Assembly (NCBI RefSeq): GCF_905212195.1
Contig: NZ_CAJMDQ010000017.1
Coordinates: 1-32,607 of the forward strand
Length of the DNA stretch: 32,607 bases
Direction: 5' to 3'
Source: an uncultured Anaerotignum sp.
GTDB lineage: Bacteria > Bacillota > Clostridia > Lachnospirales > Anaerotignaceae
Shown here: piece after piece, positions 22,985-30,865 of the stretch
Layout: each line of letters starts with the position of its first letter
How positions within the stretch are numbered: position 1 is the first letter of the stretch
Made by a program: the position numbers and the translations under genes
The notes under the pieces: model-generated
Databases searched by the model: none
Told to the model about the DNA's origin: nothing
The model's input: the letters and a program-made list of their open reading frames with translations, nothing else

Positions 22985-23854
22985 ATGGATTTCAAAAAAT
23001 GCGAAGCGCTTTTGGCTGCCATTGATACAGGCAGTTTCACAAAGGCTGCGGAACAGCTCCACTACACCCCTTCCGGCATCAGCCACATGATGACCAATCT
23101 GGAAGCAGAACTGGGCTTTCCCCTGCTGTATCGCTCCAAAACAGGGGTGGTTCCTACTCCCAGCGCACTGGAACTGATGCCTGTTCTGCGGGAAATGGCA
23201 GACTGTGCCAATCGTTTTGAGCAGATTTCCTCCCGCATCAACGGCTTACAGACAGGCCGCCTTACCATCGGCGTTTACACCAGCATCGCCACCTGCTGGC
23301 TGCCTCCCGTCATCAAAGCCTTTGCCGCGTCCTATCCCGGCATCCGCATCATATTAAAAGAAGGCATCCATCAGGAACTGGACAGTTTTCTGGAAAACAG
23401 ACAGGTAGATATCTGCCTGTACAGTGAAAAACCCGACAGTCCTTACACATGGATTCCTCTGCGGAAAGACCCCATGATTGCCGTACTGCCGCCGGAGCAT
23501 CCCATGGCAGGAGAAAAGACCTATCCCCTTTCCGCCTGTCAGCAGGAGGACTTCATCATGCCTGCTTACGGTGCCGATTATGACGTTGTCCAGCTGTTCC
23601 ATGCCCATGACATCCATCCCAAAGTAAAGTACGAAACCATCGAAAACCATGCCGCTCTTTCCATGATCGCCCAGGGCTTGGGCATGAGCATCATGAACCA
23701 CCTCATCACCGAAGGGCATACAGCAAATGTAGTCAAGCTCCCCTTAGACCCGCCCCATACCATTTCTCTTGGCATTGCCCTGCCCTCCGGGGAACTTTCC
23801 CCTGCGGCCCAGGCGTTCGTAGACCTGACCTGTGAAATGCTGGGGAAGAAATAA
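22985..23854 (+). CDS. LysR-type transcriptional regulator
   Basis: The 289-residue protein has the LysR layout. An N-terminal winged helix-turn-helix (about 1-60; AIDTGSFTKAAEQLHYTPSGISHMM lies across the recognition region) is followed by a two-lobed periplasmic-binding-like effector domain (about 90-289, starting RLTIGVYTSI). Such proteins usually control a divergent neighbour and themselves, here the EamA transporter. AAGGAGG lies 7 bases before the ATG. The inducer is unknown. An intrinsic terminator follows. Confidence 0.94.
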   Translation: MDFKKCEALLAAIDTGSFTKAAEQLHYTPSGISHMMTNLEAELGFPLLYRSKTGVVPTPSALELMPVLREMADCANRFEQISSRINGLQTGRLTIGVYTSIATCWLPPVIKAFAASYPGIRIILKEGIHQELDSFLENRQVDICLYSEKPDSPYTWIPLRKDPMIAVLPPEHPMAGEKTYPLSACQQEDFIMPAYGADYDVVQLFHAHDIHPKVKYETIENHAALSMIAQGLGMSIMNHLITEGHTANVVKLPLDPPHTISLGIALPSGELSPAAQAFVDLTCEMLGKK

Positions 23855-23866
23855 GTTTTTTTCATT

Positions 23867-23896
23867 GAGCGCTCCATAGGGGAACGCTCTTTTTTT
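23867..23896 (+). terminator. Terminator of the LysR gene
   Basis: GAGCG (23867-23871) pairs with CGCTC (23885-23889), with an internal CC/GG pair, followed by seven T. Confidence 0.75.
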
Positions 23897-24184
23897 GTCC
23901 TTTTTGTGCGAACACAACAAAGAATTTGTCTTTTGAATGCAAAAAAACAGCATCCTTTCTTTTGTCAGACCATAAGCTGATACAGCGGCAGACGGATTTT
24001 CGCTTTTTGGGGAGGCCTTGATTTCTATGGGCTTTTTGCTGTATACAAAAGACAGTATTCATTTTTGTATTTTATACACGGACATTTGTCTGTTTAATAT
24101 TGACATTTTTTTGGCAACTTTTTGCACTTTTTTTGCGCTATCCTCCGAAATTTTTTTTACACTTCAAAAAATACTTCTTTTTTA
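23897..24184. other. AT-rich spacer before the serine operon
   Basis: I see no gene. The stretch is rich in T-tracts. It has an ATACAAAA/TTTTTGTAT inverted repeat around 24043-24072 and a TTGACA at 24098 without a matching -10. T-box signatures were looked for and not found. Confidence 0.5.
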
Positions 24185-24212
24185 TTGACGGTTCCGCTTG
24201 CCGTGCTATAAT
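24185..24212 (+). promoter_or_regulatory. Promoter of the serC operon
   Basis: TTGACG (24185-24190), 16-base spacer, perfect TATAAT (24207-24212). The start would be near 24219, leaving a leader of about 83 bases. Confidence 0.75.
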
Positions 24213-24226
24213 CAACTTCATAAATA

Positions 24227-24266
24227 AAAAAGACCTTGGTCTTTTTCCGTCCCACCCAATTGGGAC
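24227..24266 (+). promoter_or_regulatory. serC leader with two adjacent hairpins
   Basis: AAAAAGACC (24227-24235) pairs with GGTCTTTTT (24238-24246), in effect a CTTG tetraloop hairpin with a T-run. GTCCCA (24249-24254) pairs with TGGGAC (24261-24266) directly after it. The first looks like an intrinsic terminator only about 8 bases after the transcription start. It may be an attenuator or an mRNA-stabilising 5' hairpin. No known riboswitch was recognised. Confidence 0.45.
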
Positions 24267-24301
24267 ATCATGACTTATCACACTTTAAGGGAGGCTTATT
24301 T

Positions 24302-25384
24302 ATGGAAAGAGTATTCAATTTTTCAGCTGGACCATCCATGCTGCCACTGGAAGTTCTGGAACAGGCACAAAAAGAATTTGTCTGTTACGGCTCCTCAGGC
24401 ATGTCCGTAATGGAGATGAGCCATCGATCTAAAGTGTTCGAAGGCATTTTGGAAAAGGCTCAGGCAGACCTGCGGGATTTGATGCACATTCCCGACAATT
24501 ACAAAATCCTGTTCCTGCAGGGCGGCGGCTCCACACAGTTTGCCATGATTCCTCTGAATCTGATGAACAAAAACAACAAGGCTGACTACGTGGTAACAGG
24601 TCAGTGGGCGAAAAAAGCCGCAGAAGAAGCGGCGCGCTACGGCAAAGTCAACATTGTGGCTTCTTCTGCCGACACCACTTTCGACCGCATCCCCGAACTG
24701 GATGAATCCAAATTTGACAAACATGCGGACTATTTCTATATCACTTTAAACAACACCATTTACGGCACACGCTGGACCAAACTGCCCAATGTGAGCGATG
24801 TTCCTCTGGTGGGGGATATGTCCTCCTCCATTTTGTCCGAGGAAATCGACATCACAAAGTTCGGTCTGCTCTTTGCGGGTGCACAGAAAAACCTTGGGCC
24901 TGCCGGGGTGACTGTTGTCATCGTCCGGGAAGACCTGCTGGGCAATGCCATGGATTTCACACCTACCATGCTCAAGTATGACATCCATGCCAAAAACAAT
25001 TCCCTTTACAACACACCGCCCACTTATGGCATTTACTTCATGGGCCGTGTATTCGAATGGGTGAAAGCACAGGGCGGCGTAGCGGCTCTGCAGAAACGCA
25101 ATGAAGAAAAAGCGGCACTGCTCTATGATTTTCTGGACAGTTCTGCCCTTTTCCGCGGCACTGTGCAGAAAAAAGACCGTTCCCTCATGAACGTGCCTTT
25201 TGTGCTGCCCACAGAAGAACTGAACGCAAAATTCATCAAAGAAGCTGGAGAAAAAGGCTTCGTGAACCTGAAAGGTCACCGTACCGTTGGCGGCATGCGT
25301 GCCAGCATCTACAACGCTATGCCCAAAGAAGGCGTAGAAGCCCTGGTGGCGTTTATGAAACAATTTGAAGCAGAAAACAAGTAA
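24302..25384 (+). CDS. serC: Phosphoserine aminotransferase
   Basis: SerC converts 3-phosphohydroxypyruvate and glutamate to phosphoserine and 2-oxoglutarate with PLP. The ATG at 24302 (AAGGGAGG upstream) gives 360 residues beginning MERVFNFSAGPSMLP, the classical SerC N-terminus. Further motifs are SVMEMSHRS, FLQGGGSTQFAMIP, and the PLP-lysine motif GAQKNLGPAG with Lys196. PPTYGIYFMG and a C-terminal GHRTVGGMRASIYNAMP are also typical. A 5' extension of the open frame to 24236 has no ribosome site and runs through the leader hairpins, so it is not used. serA follows after 14 bases. Confidence 0.97.
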   Translation: MERVFNFSAGPSMLPLEVLEQAQKEFVCYGSSGMSVMEMSHRSKVFEGILEKAQADLRDLMHIPDNYKILFLQGGGSTQFAMIPLNLMNKNNKADYVVTGQWAKKAAEEAARYGKVNIVASSADTTFDRIPELDESKFDKHADYFYITLNNTIYGTRWTKLPNVSDVPLVGDMSSSILSEEIDITKFGLLFAGAQKNLGPAGVTVVIVREDLLGNAMDFTPTMLKYDIHAKNNSLYNTPPTYGIYFMGRVFEWVKAQGGVAALQKRNEEKAALLYDFLDSSALFRGTVQKKDRSLMNVPFVLPTEELNAKFIKEAGEKGFVNLKGHRTVGGMRASIYNAMPKEGVEALVAFMKQFEAENK

Positions 25385-25398
25385 AGGAGAATGTCCGT

Positions 25399-26577
25399 AT
25401 GTATACCATCAAAACACTGAACCAGATTTCTCAGGCAGGTCTGAGCAAACTGCCTGAAGCAGAATTTCACATAGACCCGGAAGCTGCACGCCCGGAAGGC
25501 ATCATCCTGCGCAGCTTCGACATGCACAGCATGGAACTGAATGACAACCTGCTGGGGGTAGCCCGTGCAGGTGCAGGCACCAACAACATTCCCATTGACA
25601 AATGCACAGAAATGGGGATTCCCGTATTCAATACCCCCGGTGCCAATGCCAACGCTGTAAAAGAACTGGTGCTGGCAGGTCTCTTGGTATCCTCCCGCCG
25701 CATCATCAACGGCGCTCAGTGGGTACAGACTCTGGCAGGCAATGAAAACGTGGAAAAATCCGTAGAAGCTGGCAAAAAGCAGTTCATCGGCCCCGAAATC
25801 GCCGGAAAAACCATCGGCGTTATCGGTCTGGGCGCCATTGGCGTACTGGTGGCAAATGCCGCTCTGGACTTGGGCATGGACGTCATCGGCTATGACCCCT
25901 TCCTGACACTGGAAGCCGCTTGGCATCTGTCCGCTTCCGTTGACAAAGCGGAAACACTGGAAGAACTGGTATCCAAGAGCGATTACATCACCATCCACAT
26001 TCCACTGAATGACAAAACCAGAAACACCTTTGACGAAAAACTCTTTGCCGTTACCAAAAAAGGCGCAAGACTTTTGAACTTTGCCAGAGGCGGTCTGGTA
26101 AACAACGACGCACTGAAAGACGCCATTGAAAAAGGCATCATCGCAAGATATATCACAGACTTCCCCGACGAAACCCTGCTGGGCAACGAAAATATCATCG
26201 TTCTGCCCCATCTGGGTGCGTCCACACCGGAATCCGAAGAAAACTGCGCGGAAATGGCTGCTGTGGAACTCAGAGAATACCTGCGTTATGGCAACATCCG
26301 CAATTCCGTGAACTTCCCCGGCTGTATTGTGCCTTATTCCGGCAAACCTCGTATTGCCATTTCCCACTCCAACATCGTGAATATGATCGGGCAGTTGGGT
26401 GCCGTATTCACCAAGCACCATATCAACATCGACAAGATGGTAAACAACTCCAAAGGCGAACTGGCTTACAACATCATCGTTTGCGATAACCTGCCGGAAA
26501 ATGTCAACGAACTGGTGGATGACCTTTACGCTATCCACAGTGTCAAAAAAGTACGCGTACTGAATCAGGAGGGATAA
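25399..26577 (+). CDS. serA: D-3-phosphoglycerate dehydrogenase
   Basis: SerA oxidises 3-phosphoglycerate to 3-phosphohydroxypyruvate with NAD, the first committed step of serine synthesis. The 392-residue protein has a split substrate domain (ARAGAGTNNIP near 55-65) and a Rossmann domain with GLGAIG (143-148). Catalytic Arg230 (NFARGG), an acidic residue near 255-258 and His271 (PHLGAST) follow. A C-terminal ACT domain lies at about 318-392, but there is no ASB domain, so it is the short, single-ACT type. The ACT domain suggests serine feedback. AAAGGAG lies ahead of the ATG. The gene is between serC and DUF1015 with gaps of 14 and 1 bases, a clear operon. Confidence 0.96.
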   Translation: MYTIKTLNQISQAGLSKLPEAEFHIDPEAARPEGIILRSFDMHSMELNDNLLGVARAGAGTNNIPIDKCTEMGIPVFNTPGANANAVKELVLAGLLVSSRRIINGAQWVQTLAGNENVEKSVEAGKKQFIGPEIAGKTIGVIGLGAIGVLVANAALDLGMDVIGYDPFLTLEAAWHLSASVDKAETLEELVSKSDYITIHIPLNDKTRNTFDEKLFAVTKKGARLLNFARGGLVNNDALKDAIEKGIIARYITDFPDETLLGNENIIVLPHLGASTPESEENCAEMAAVELREYLRYGNIRNSVNFPGCIVPYSGKPRIAISHSNIVNMIGQLGAVFTKHHINIDKMVNNSKGELAYNIIVCDNLPENVNELVDDLYAIHSVKKVRVLNQEG

Positions 26578-26578
26578 T

Positions 26579-27826
26579 ATGGCAACCATCAGACCTTTTA
26601 TGGGCATCCGTCCCGCGCCTGAATACGCGAAAGACGTGGCAGCCCTGCCTTATGACGTTATGAATACCGAGGAAGCCAGAGAAATGGTAAAGGGAAATCC
26701 CTATTCCTTTTTGCATATTGACCGGGCAGAAATTGATCTGCCTGAAGGCACAGACCCTTACAGCCCCGCTGTATACGAAAAGGCAAAAGACACCTTTTAT
26801 GACATGCTGGACAAAGGCATCTTCACACAGGATCTGCTGCCCAATCTCTATATCTATCGACTGACTATGGACGGCAGAAGCCAGACAGGACTGGTTGTCT
26901 GCACCGCCATTGACGAATATTTGAATGACACCATCAAAAAGCACGAGCTGACCCGTGCCGACAAAGAAGCAGACCGTATCCGCCATGTGGATACCCTCAA
27001 CGCCAACACAGGCCCCATTTTCCTTGCTTATAAGGAAAATCCTGACGCCAAAGCCATCATTGACGGCTATACAGCGGCAGTGCCTCCTGTCTATGACTTC
27101 GTTTCCGATGACGGCATCGGACATACTGTATGGGTCATTGACAGCGATACAGAAATCGGCATGTTGGTACAGAGCTTTGCCAACGTAGAAAACTTCTATA
27201 TTGCCGACGGACACCACCGGAACGCATCCGCCGTGAAAGTGGGTCTGAAACGCAGAGAACAAAAACCGGATTACACCGGCGACGAAGAATTCAACTATTA
27301 TCTTTCCGTACTGTTCCCTGCGGACGAACTCTTTATTTTGGATTACAACCGTGTGGTCAAAGACCTGAACGGGCGGAACGAACAGGAATTTTTGGAAAAG
27401 ATCTCCGAAAACTTCAACGTTTCTCCTGCTCCCGCTTCCCCCTGCCATCCCCCTCGCAGACATACCTTCGGCATGTATCTGGGCGGCAAATGGTATCTGT
27501 TGGAAGCCAAAGACCACATTTTGTCCCACGACCCTGTAGATGGACTGGACGTGTCCATTCTGCAGAATTCTCTCCTAGCGCCTGTCCTTGCCATCGGTGA
27601 TCCCAGAGTGGATAAACGCATCGACTTTGTCGGCGGTATCCGCGGACTGGGAGAACTGGAAAGACGGGTGGACAGCGGCGAAATGCAGGTTGCATTTTCC
27701 ATGTTCCCCACAGCCATGGATGAACTGATGGCAGTGGCAGACGCCGGACGTACCATGCCCCCAAAATCCACATGGTTTGAACCAAAGCTGCGCAGCGGCT
27801 TGTTCATCCACAATCTGGGCGAATAA
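26579..27826 (+). CDS. DUF1015 family protein, candidate for the missing serine-pathway step
   Basis: The 415-residue protein is a DUF1015 member, recognised by an N-terminal RPFMGIRP, ALPYDV (22-27), KKHELTRADKEADR (from about 120) and the signature IADGHHRNASA (DGHHR at 210-214). The DGHHR motif recalls the ParB/sulfiredoxin-like fold that also includes archaeal free-serine kinase (family knowledge from memory). It starts one base after the serA stop, with GGAGGG inside the serA end, so it is translationally coupled to serine synthesis. No phosphoserine phosphatase (serB) is seen in the operon. I infer that DUF1015 may convert phosphoserine to serine or act on serine/phosphoserine. A terminator follows. 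Confidence 0.85.
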   Translation: MATIRPFMGIRPAPEYAKDVAALPYDVMNTEEAREMVKGNPYSFLHIDRAEIDLPEGTDPYSPAVYEKAKDTFYDMLDKGIFTQDLLPNLYIYRLTMDGRSQTGLVVCTAIDEYLNDTIKKHELTRADKEADRIRHVDTLNANTGPIFLAYKENPDAKAIIDGYTAAVPPVYDFVSDDGIGHTVWVIDSDTEIGMLVQSFANVENFYIADGHHRNASAVKVGLKRREQKPDYTGDEEFNYYLSVLFPADELFILDYNRVVKDLNGRNEQEFLEKISENFNVSPAPASPCHPPRRHTFGMYLGGKWYLLEAKDHILSHDPVDGLDVSILQNSLLAPVLAIGDPRVDKRIDFVGGIRGLGELERRVDSGEMQVAFSMFPTAMDELMAVADAGRTMPPKSTWFEPKLRSGLFIHNLGE

Positions 27827-27837
27827 AACTTATGCTA

Positions 27838-27882
27838 GAAACCCCCTTTGCGCCTCCCCTTGCATCGGGGGTTTTCTTTTTT
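27838..27882 (+). terminator. Terminator of the serine operon
   Basis: GAAACCCCC (27838-27846) pairs with GGGGGTTTTC (27867-27876), followed by TTTTTTTATTTTT. Confidence 0.88.
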
Positions 27883-27957
27883 TATTTTTCCAATTTTCTC
27901 CTGCATATTCTTTTTTCTTTTCCTCATACTAAAAAAGAAAAAAGGAGGCGGAAAAAC

Positions 27958-28131
27958 ATGAACAAATTCACCACTGGTATGCTTGTGGGCGGCGCTGCTG
28001 CCATCATGGGCGTTGGTTATCTGATGCAGGATAAAAAGACCTACCGCAAAATGATGAAAAAAGGCAAAAAAATGGCTGTCAAAGCCGAAGAAGTCATGGA
28101 CGACATGATCGACAATATGCTGGAAAACTAA
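27958..28131 (+). CDS. Small single-TM protein, YtxH-like
   Basis: The ATG at 27958 with AAAGGAGG upstream gives a 57-residue protein. It has one hydrophobic helix rich in Gly/Ala (about 7-25, GMLVGGAAAIMGVGYLM) followed by a Lys-rich then acidic amphipathic tail. The pattern resembles short YtxH/stress-type membrane peptides of Firmicutes, but the function is unknown. It has its own terminator and lies between two other terminators, so it is a separate small transcript. I could not place its promoter firmly. Confidence 0.75.
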   Translation: MNKFTTGMLVGGAAAIMGVGYLMQDKKTYRKMMKKGKKMAVKAEEVMDDMIDNMLEN

Positions 28132-28179
28132 CCGGCAAAACACTTATTTCCAGAAAATCTCTCGTAAAACACTGCACAG

Positions 28180-28210
28180 AAAAAGGGCCATCTGTTCGAT
28201 GGCCCTTTTT
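28180..28210. terminator. Bidirectional terminator
   Basis: AAAAAGGGCCATC pairs perfectly with GATGGCCCTTTTT around a 5-base loop. It lies between the converging small membrane protein (+) and C39-like gene (-). Confidence 0.92.
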
Positions 28211-28250
28211 CCGTTTTCTTGAGAGAGGGGTATGATTCTATATTCGAAAT

Positions 28251-28991
28251 TTAAACTTGTTGTCTAATAATCCAGTAAGCCCCGTTTGTGGTAGGGCTTG
28301 TTTTGGCTTCCGCCAAAATAGTGTCCAACGGCCACAGTTTTTCTGTGTTTTCCACACTTTTCGGGTCTGCCACAAAGACTTCGTTTCTGGCGTCTATGTT
28401 GCAGAGCAGTATGAAATGTCCGCCGCCGGTGAAGTGACCTTCCCCCATGAGGGCAATGACGGGATAACCAGCCTGCAAGGCTTTCTGTACCTCTGCCCCA
28501 TCATTGGTGGTGGCGCACTCCAATCCGAAGTGTTTCAGTCCATCAGCAATGAGGGTATGATAACTGCCGGAGCCCGGCGCACAATATCCGTTTTCCGCCG
28601 CCCAATCTGCCATTTCCTTTGGATTGATCTGGGTGTCCGTCAGGGAACTGACTGCCATAGCCAGTACCGTGGGGCCGCATCCGGCTTCCTCTATATAGTC
28701 CACTTCGCCGTATAACTCATGTGCCCAGCGTTCGTCTGTCTGGTTGTAATAAACCAGCCAGTCCGGTACATGTGCCGCCGACTTGCTGATGGTCACCGAA
28801 TCAGATTGAACGGGAGCCGGCGCCAAAGAAGGAATGAGAAAAATTACGAACATTAATCCGCAATAAATCAGGGTTCTCCGCCAGCCGTTCTTTCTGCGGC
28901 GGGGAGAGAAAATTTGAAAGTAAATCTGTACCATTGTGAGAAAAAATAAAATACCCAATATTGCTATTTGCAAAATACGCAATATCTGCAT
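28251..28991 (-). CDS. Membrane-anchored C39-like papain-fold protein
   Basis: The 246-residue protein has two N-terminal hydrophobic segments (about 5-29 and 40-58) and an extracellular Peptidase_C39_2 domain (about 78-246). Catalytic candidates are Cys105 (EEAGCGPTVLAMA), His192 (GGGHFILL) and Asp209 (VADP). Members of this family are found as surface cysteine peptidases or murein-associated hydrolases, and the substrate is unknown. The region before the ATG has only a GC-rich GGGGG ribosome site, so translation may be weak. A -10-like TATACT lies on the minus strand near 29022-29027. It is not attached to a bacteriocin ABC transporter, so a leader-peptide role is unlikely. Confidence 0.84.
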   Translation of the reverse strand: MQILRILQIAILGILFFLTMVQIYFQIFSPRRRKNGWRRTLIYCGLMFVIFLIPSLAPAPVQSDSVTISKSAAHVPDWLVYYNQTDERWAHELYGEVDYIEEAGCGPTVLAMAVSSLTDTQINPKEMADWAAENGYCAPGSGSYHTLIADGLKHFGLECATTNDGAEVQKALQAGYPVIALMGEGHFTGGGHFILLCNIDARNEVFVADPKSVENTEKLWPLDTILAEAKTSPTTNGAYWIIRQQV

Positions 28992-29160
28992 CGCCCACGC
29001 CCCCGTTCCTGATTACAAAAGCAGTATAACACACTTTTTTAACGGAACTTTTGCGAAACCCTGTCGAATTTATTAAGATATTCCATGGAAATTCTTAGGA
29101 TGTGGATTTTTTCGCAGAAAAGTCCCATTTTCACACATTTTTCTTCCTCTCAAGAAAAAG

Positions 29161-29207
29161 AAAATCGGTATTTCCCATGATCTGAAAATACCGATTCTTT
29201 TTTTATT
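29161..29207 (-). terminator. Terminator of gltX
   Basis: AAAATCGGTATTT (29161-29173) pairs with AAATACCGATT (29186-29196). On the minus strand the stem is followed by TTCTTTTTC. A T-run on the other side means it also works in the plus direction. Confidence 0.85.
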
Positions 29208-29223
29208 TTGTCAAAGCTGCGGA

Positions 29224-30672
29224 TCAGCCTTTCAGCAGTTCAATACCTTTGCGGATTCTGCGCAGGCTTTCTTCCTTGCCCAGAATGTCTGCCAGTTCCA
29301 TAGCGCCGCCGGGAGAAGTAGGTTCGCCGGACAGAGCGGTACGAACGGGCCACAGAAGCTGACCGTTTTTGATGCCCAGTTCCCCAACCAGTGCCATCAG
29401 AGCGTCGTGGATGCTGGTTGTGTTCCAGTCTGCCAGATTTTCCAGTACAGGCAGAGCTGCTTCCAGAGAAGACAGAGCGATTTCGTCGTTTGTTTTCATT
29501 TTCTTATGGGTATACAGTTCTGTGCCGTATTCGGGCAGCGTCTTGAAGAATTCCACCAAGCCGGGAATGTCGTTCAGTGTTTCCAGACGTTTCTGGAGCA
29601 GAGCCGCAATCTTTTTCAGATCCAGATCTGTGCCGTCCAGTGCTTCTTTCAGCTTGGGTTCTGCCAGTGCGTAGAACTTGTCAAAGTCCATAGCTTTCAG
29701 GTATTCGCTGTTCATCCATGTCAGTTTCTTGATATCGAAGATGGCGGGAGATTTGCTCAGACCAGCCATATCGAAGTTTTCTTCCAGTTCTTTCAGGGAG
29801 AAGATTTCCTGTGTGCCGGAAGGGCTCCAGCCCAGCAGAGCAATATAGTTCACGATAGCTTCTACTACATAGCCTTCTCTTACCAGATCTTCAAAGGACT
29901 TGTCCCCGTGACGTTTGGACAGTTTATGGTGTGCGTCACGCATAACTGCCGGCAGGTGTACATATACGGGAGGTTCCCAGCCGAATGCTTTGTACAGCAG
30001 GTTATATTTGGGTGTGGAGGACAGGTATTCACTGCCGCGTACCACGTGTGTGATATGCATCAGGTGGTCATCCACAACGTTTGCAAAGTTATAAGTAGGG
30101 AAACCGTCTGCTTTCATCAGAATCTGGTCGTCCAGTTCTGTGTTTTCCACAGTGATGTCGCCGTATACCACGTCAGAGAATGTGGTTGTGCCGCTGTCGG
30201 GCATTTTCTGACGGATAACGAAAGGTTCGCCTGCGTCCAGTTTTGCCTGTACTTCTTCTTTGGACAGACCCAGGCAGTGACGGTCATATTTTGCGAAAGC
30301 TGCGCCTTCTGCGTTGCTTTCTTTCAGGGATTCCAGACGTTCTTTTGTGCAGAAGCAGTAGTAAGCTTCACCTTTTTCCACCAGTTCTTTTGCGTAGTCC
30401 ATGTACATGCCCATACGTTCACTCTGTACATAAGGGCCGTATTCGCCGCCGATATCGGGGCCTTCATCATGTTTCAGACCTGTCATGCGCAGGGTGTTAT
30501 AGATCACGTCTACAGCGCCTTCCACCTGACGTTCCTGGTCTGTATCCTCAATACGCAGGATGAATTTCCCACCCTGGGATTTTGCAATCAAATATTCATA
30601 TAAAGCGGTTCTCAAGTTCCCGATGTGCATATAGCCTGTGGGGCTGGGGGCAAATCTGGTTCTGACTTCCAT
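29224..30672 (-). CDS. gltX: Glutamate--tRNA ligase
   Basis: GltX charges tRNA-Glu. The 482-residue class I synthetase has the N-terminal RFAPSPTGYMHIGN with the HIGH-type motif HIGN (16-19), IEDTDQER (41-48) and the KMSKS-type motif KLSKR (250-254). A complete zinc-site pattern is also present (Cys106, Cys108, Tyr129, Cys133). The C-terminal anticodon-binding helical domain ends in GEPTSPGGAMELADILGKE. AAAGGAAG precedes the ATG. If the genome has gatCAB and no glnS, it would be non-discriminating, but that cannot be judged here. It is a single-gene transcript. No T-box precedes it. Confidence 0.97.
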   Translation of the reverse strand: MEVRTRFAPSPTGYMHIGNLRTALYEYLIAKSQGGKFILRIEDTDQERQVEGAVDVIYNTLRMTGLKHDEGPDIGGEYGPYVQSERMGMYMDYAKELVEKGEAYYCFCTKERLESLKESNAEGAAFAKYDRHCLGLSKEEVQAKLDAGEPFVIRQKMPDSGTTTFSDVVYGDITVENTELDDQILMKADGFPTYNFANVVDDHLMHITHVVRGSEYLSSTPKYNLLYKAFGWEPPVYVHLPAVMRDAHHKLSKRHGDKSFEDLVREGYVVEAIVNYIALLGWSPSGTQEIFSLKELEENFDMAGLSKSPAIFDIKKLTWMNSEYLKAMDFDKFYALAEPKLKEALDGTDLDLKKIAALLQKRLETLNDIPGLVEFFKTLPEYGTELYTHKKMKTNDEIALSSLEAALPVLENLADWNTTSIHDALMALVGELGIKNGQLLWPVRTALSGEPTSPGGAMELADILGKEESLRRIRKGIELLKG

Positions 30673-30735
30673 GTTTCATCTTCCTTTCTCATTCTTTTGC
30701 GCCGAAGCCATAGTCCGGCAAAATATCATATTCTA

Positions 30736-30764
30736 GTTTAAACGCAAAACCCTGCCCTGTAAAG
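30736..30764 (-). promoter_or_regulatory. Probable gltX promoter
   Basis: Minus-strand TTTACA (30764-30759), 17-base spacer, TAAACT (30741-30736), about 60 bases before the ATG. Confidence 0.5.
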
Positions 30765-30793
30765 GGATTTCGGGAAAAAGAGACTGAATTTAT

Positions 30794-30822
30794 TTGTTTC
30801 TTTCCGTGATATATGCTATACT
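30794..30822 (+). promoter_or_regulatory. Promoter of the AI-2E family gene
   Basis: TTGTTT (30794-30799), 17-base spacer, TATACT (30817-30822), about 43 bases before the start codon. Confidence 0.6.
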
Positions 30823-30865
30823 TGACCACAAGTGAAACCGAATACAGAAAGGAGCATTTTCCAAA

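Noticed and set aside
23897..24301. T-box or serine-responsive riboswitch before serC
   Set aside because: No AGGGTGGNACCGCG-type antiterminator, specifier loop or known aptamer could be found. The promoter leaves only about 83 nt of leader.
24236..24301. 22-codon N-terminal extension of SerC
   Set aside because: It runs through the leader hairpins and lacks a ribosome site. The ATG at 24302 matches the family N-terminus and has AAGGGAGG.
29407..30603. 398-codon plus-strand frame opposite gltX
   Set aside because: Antisense shadow of a full glutamyl-tRNA synthetase.
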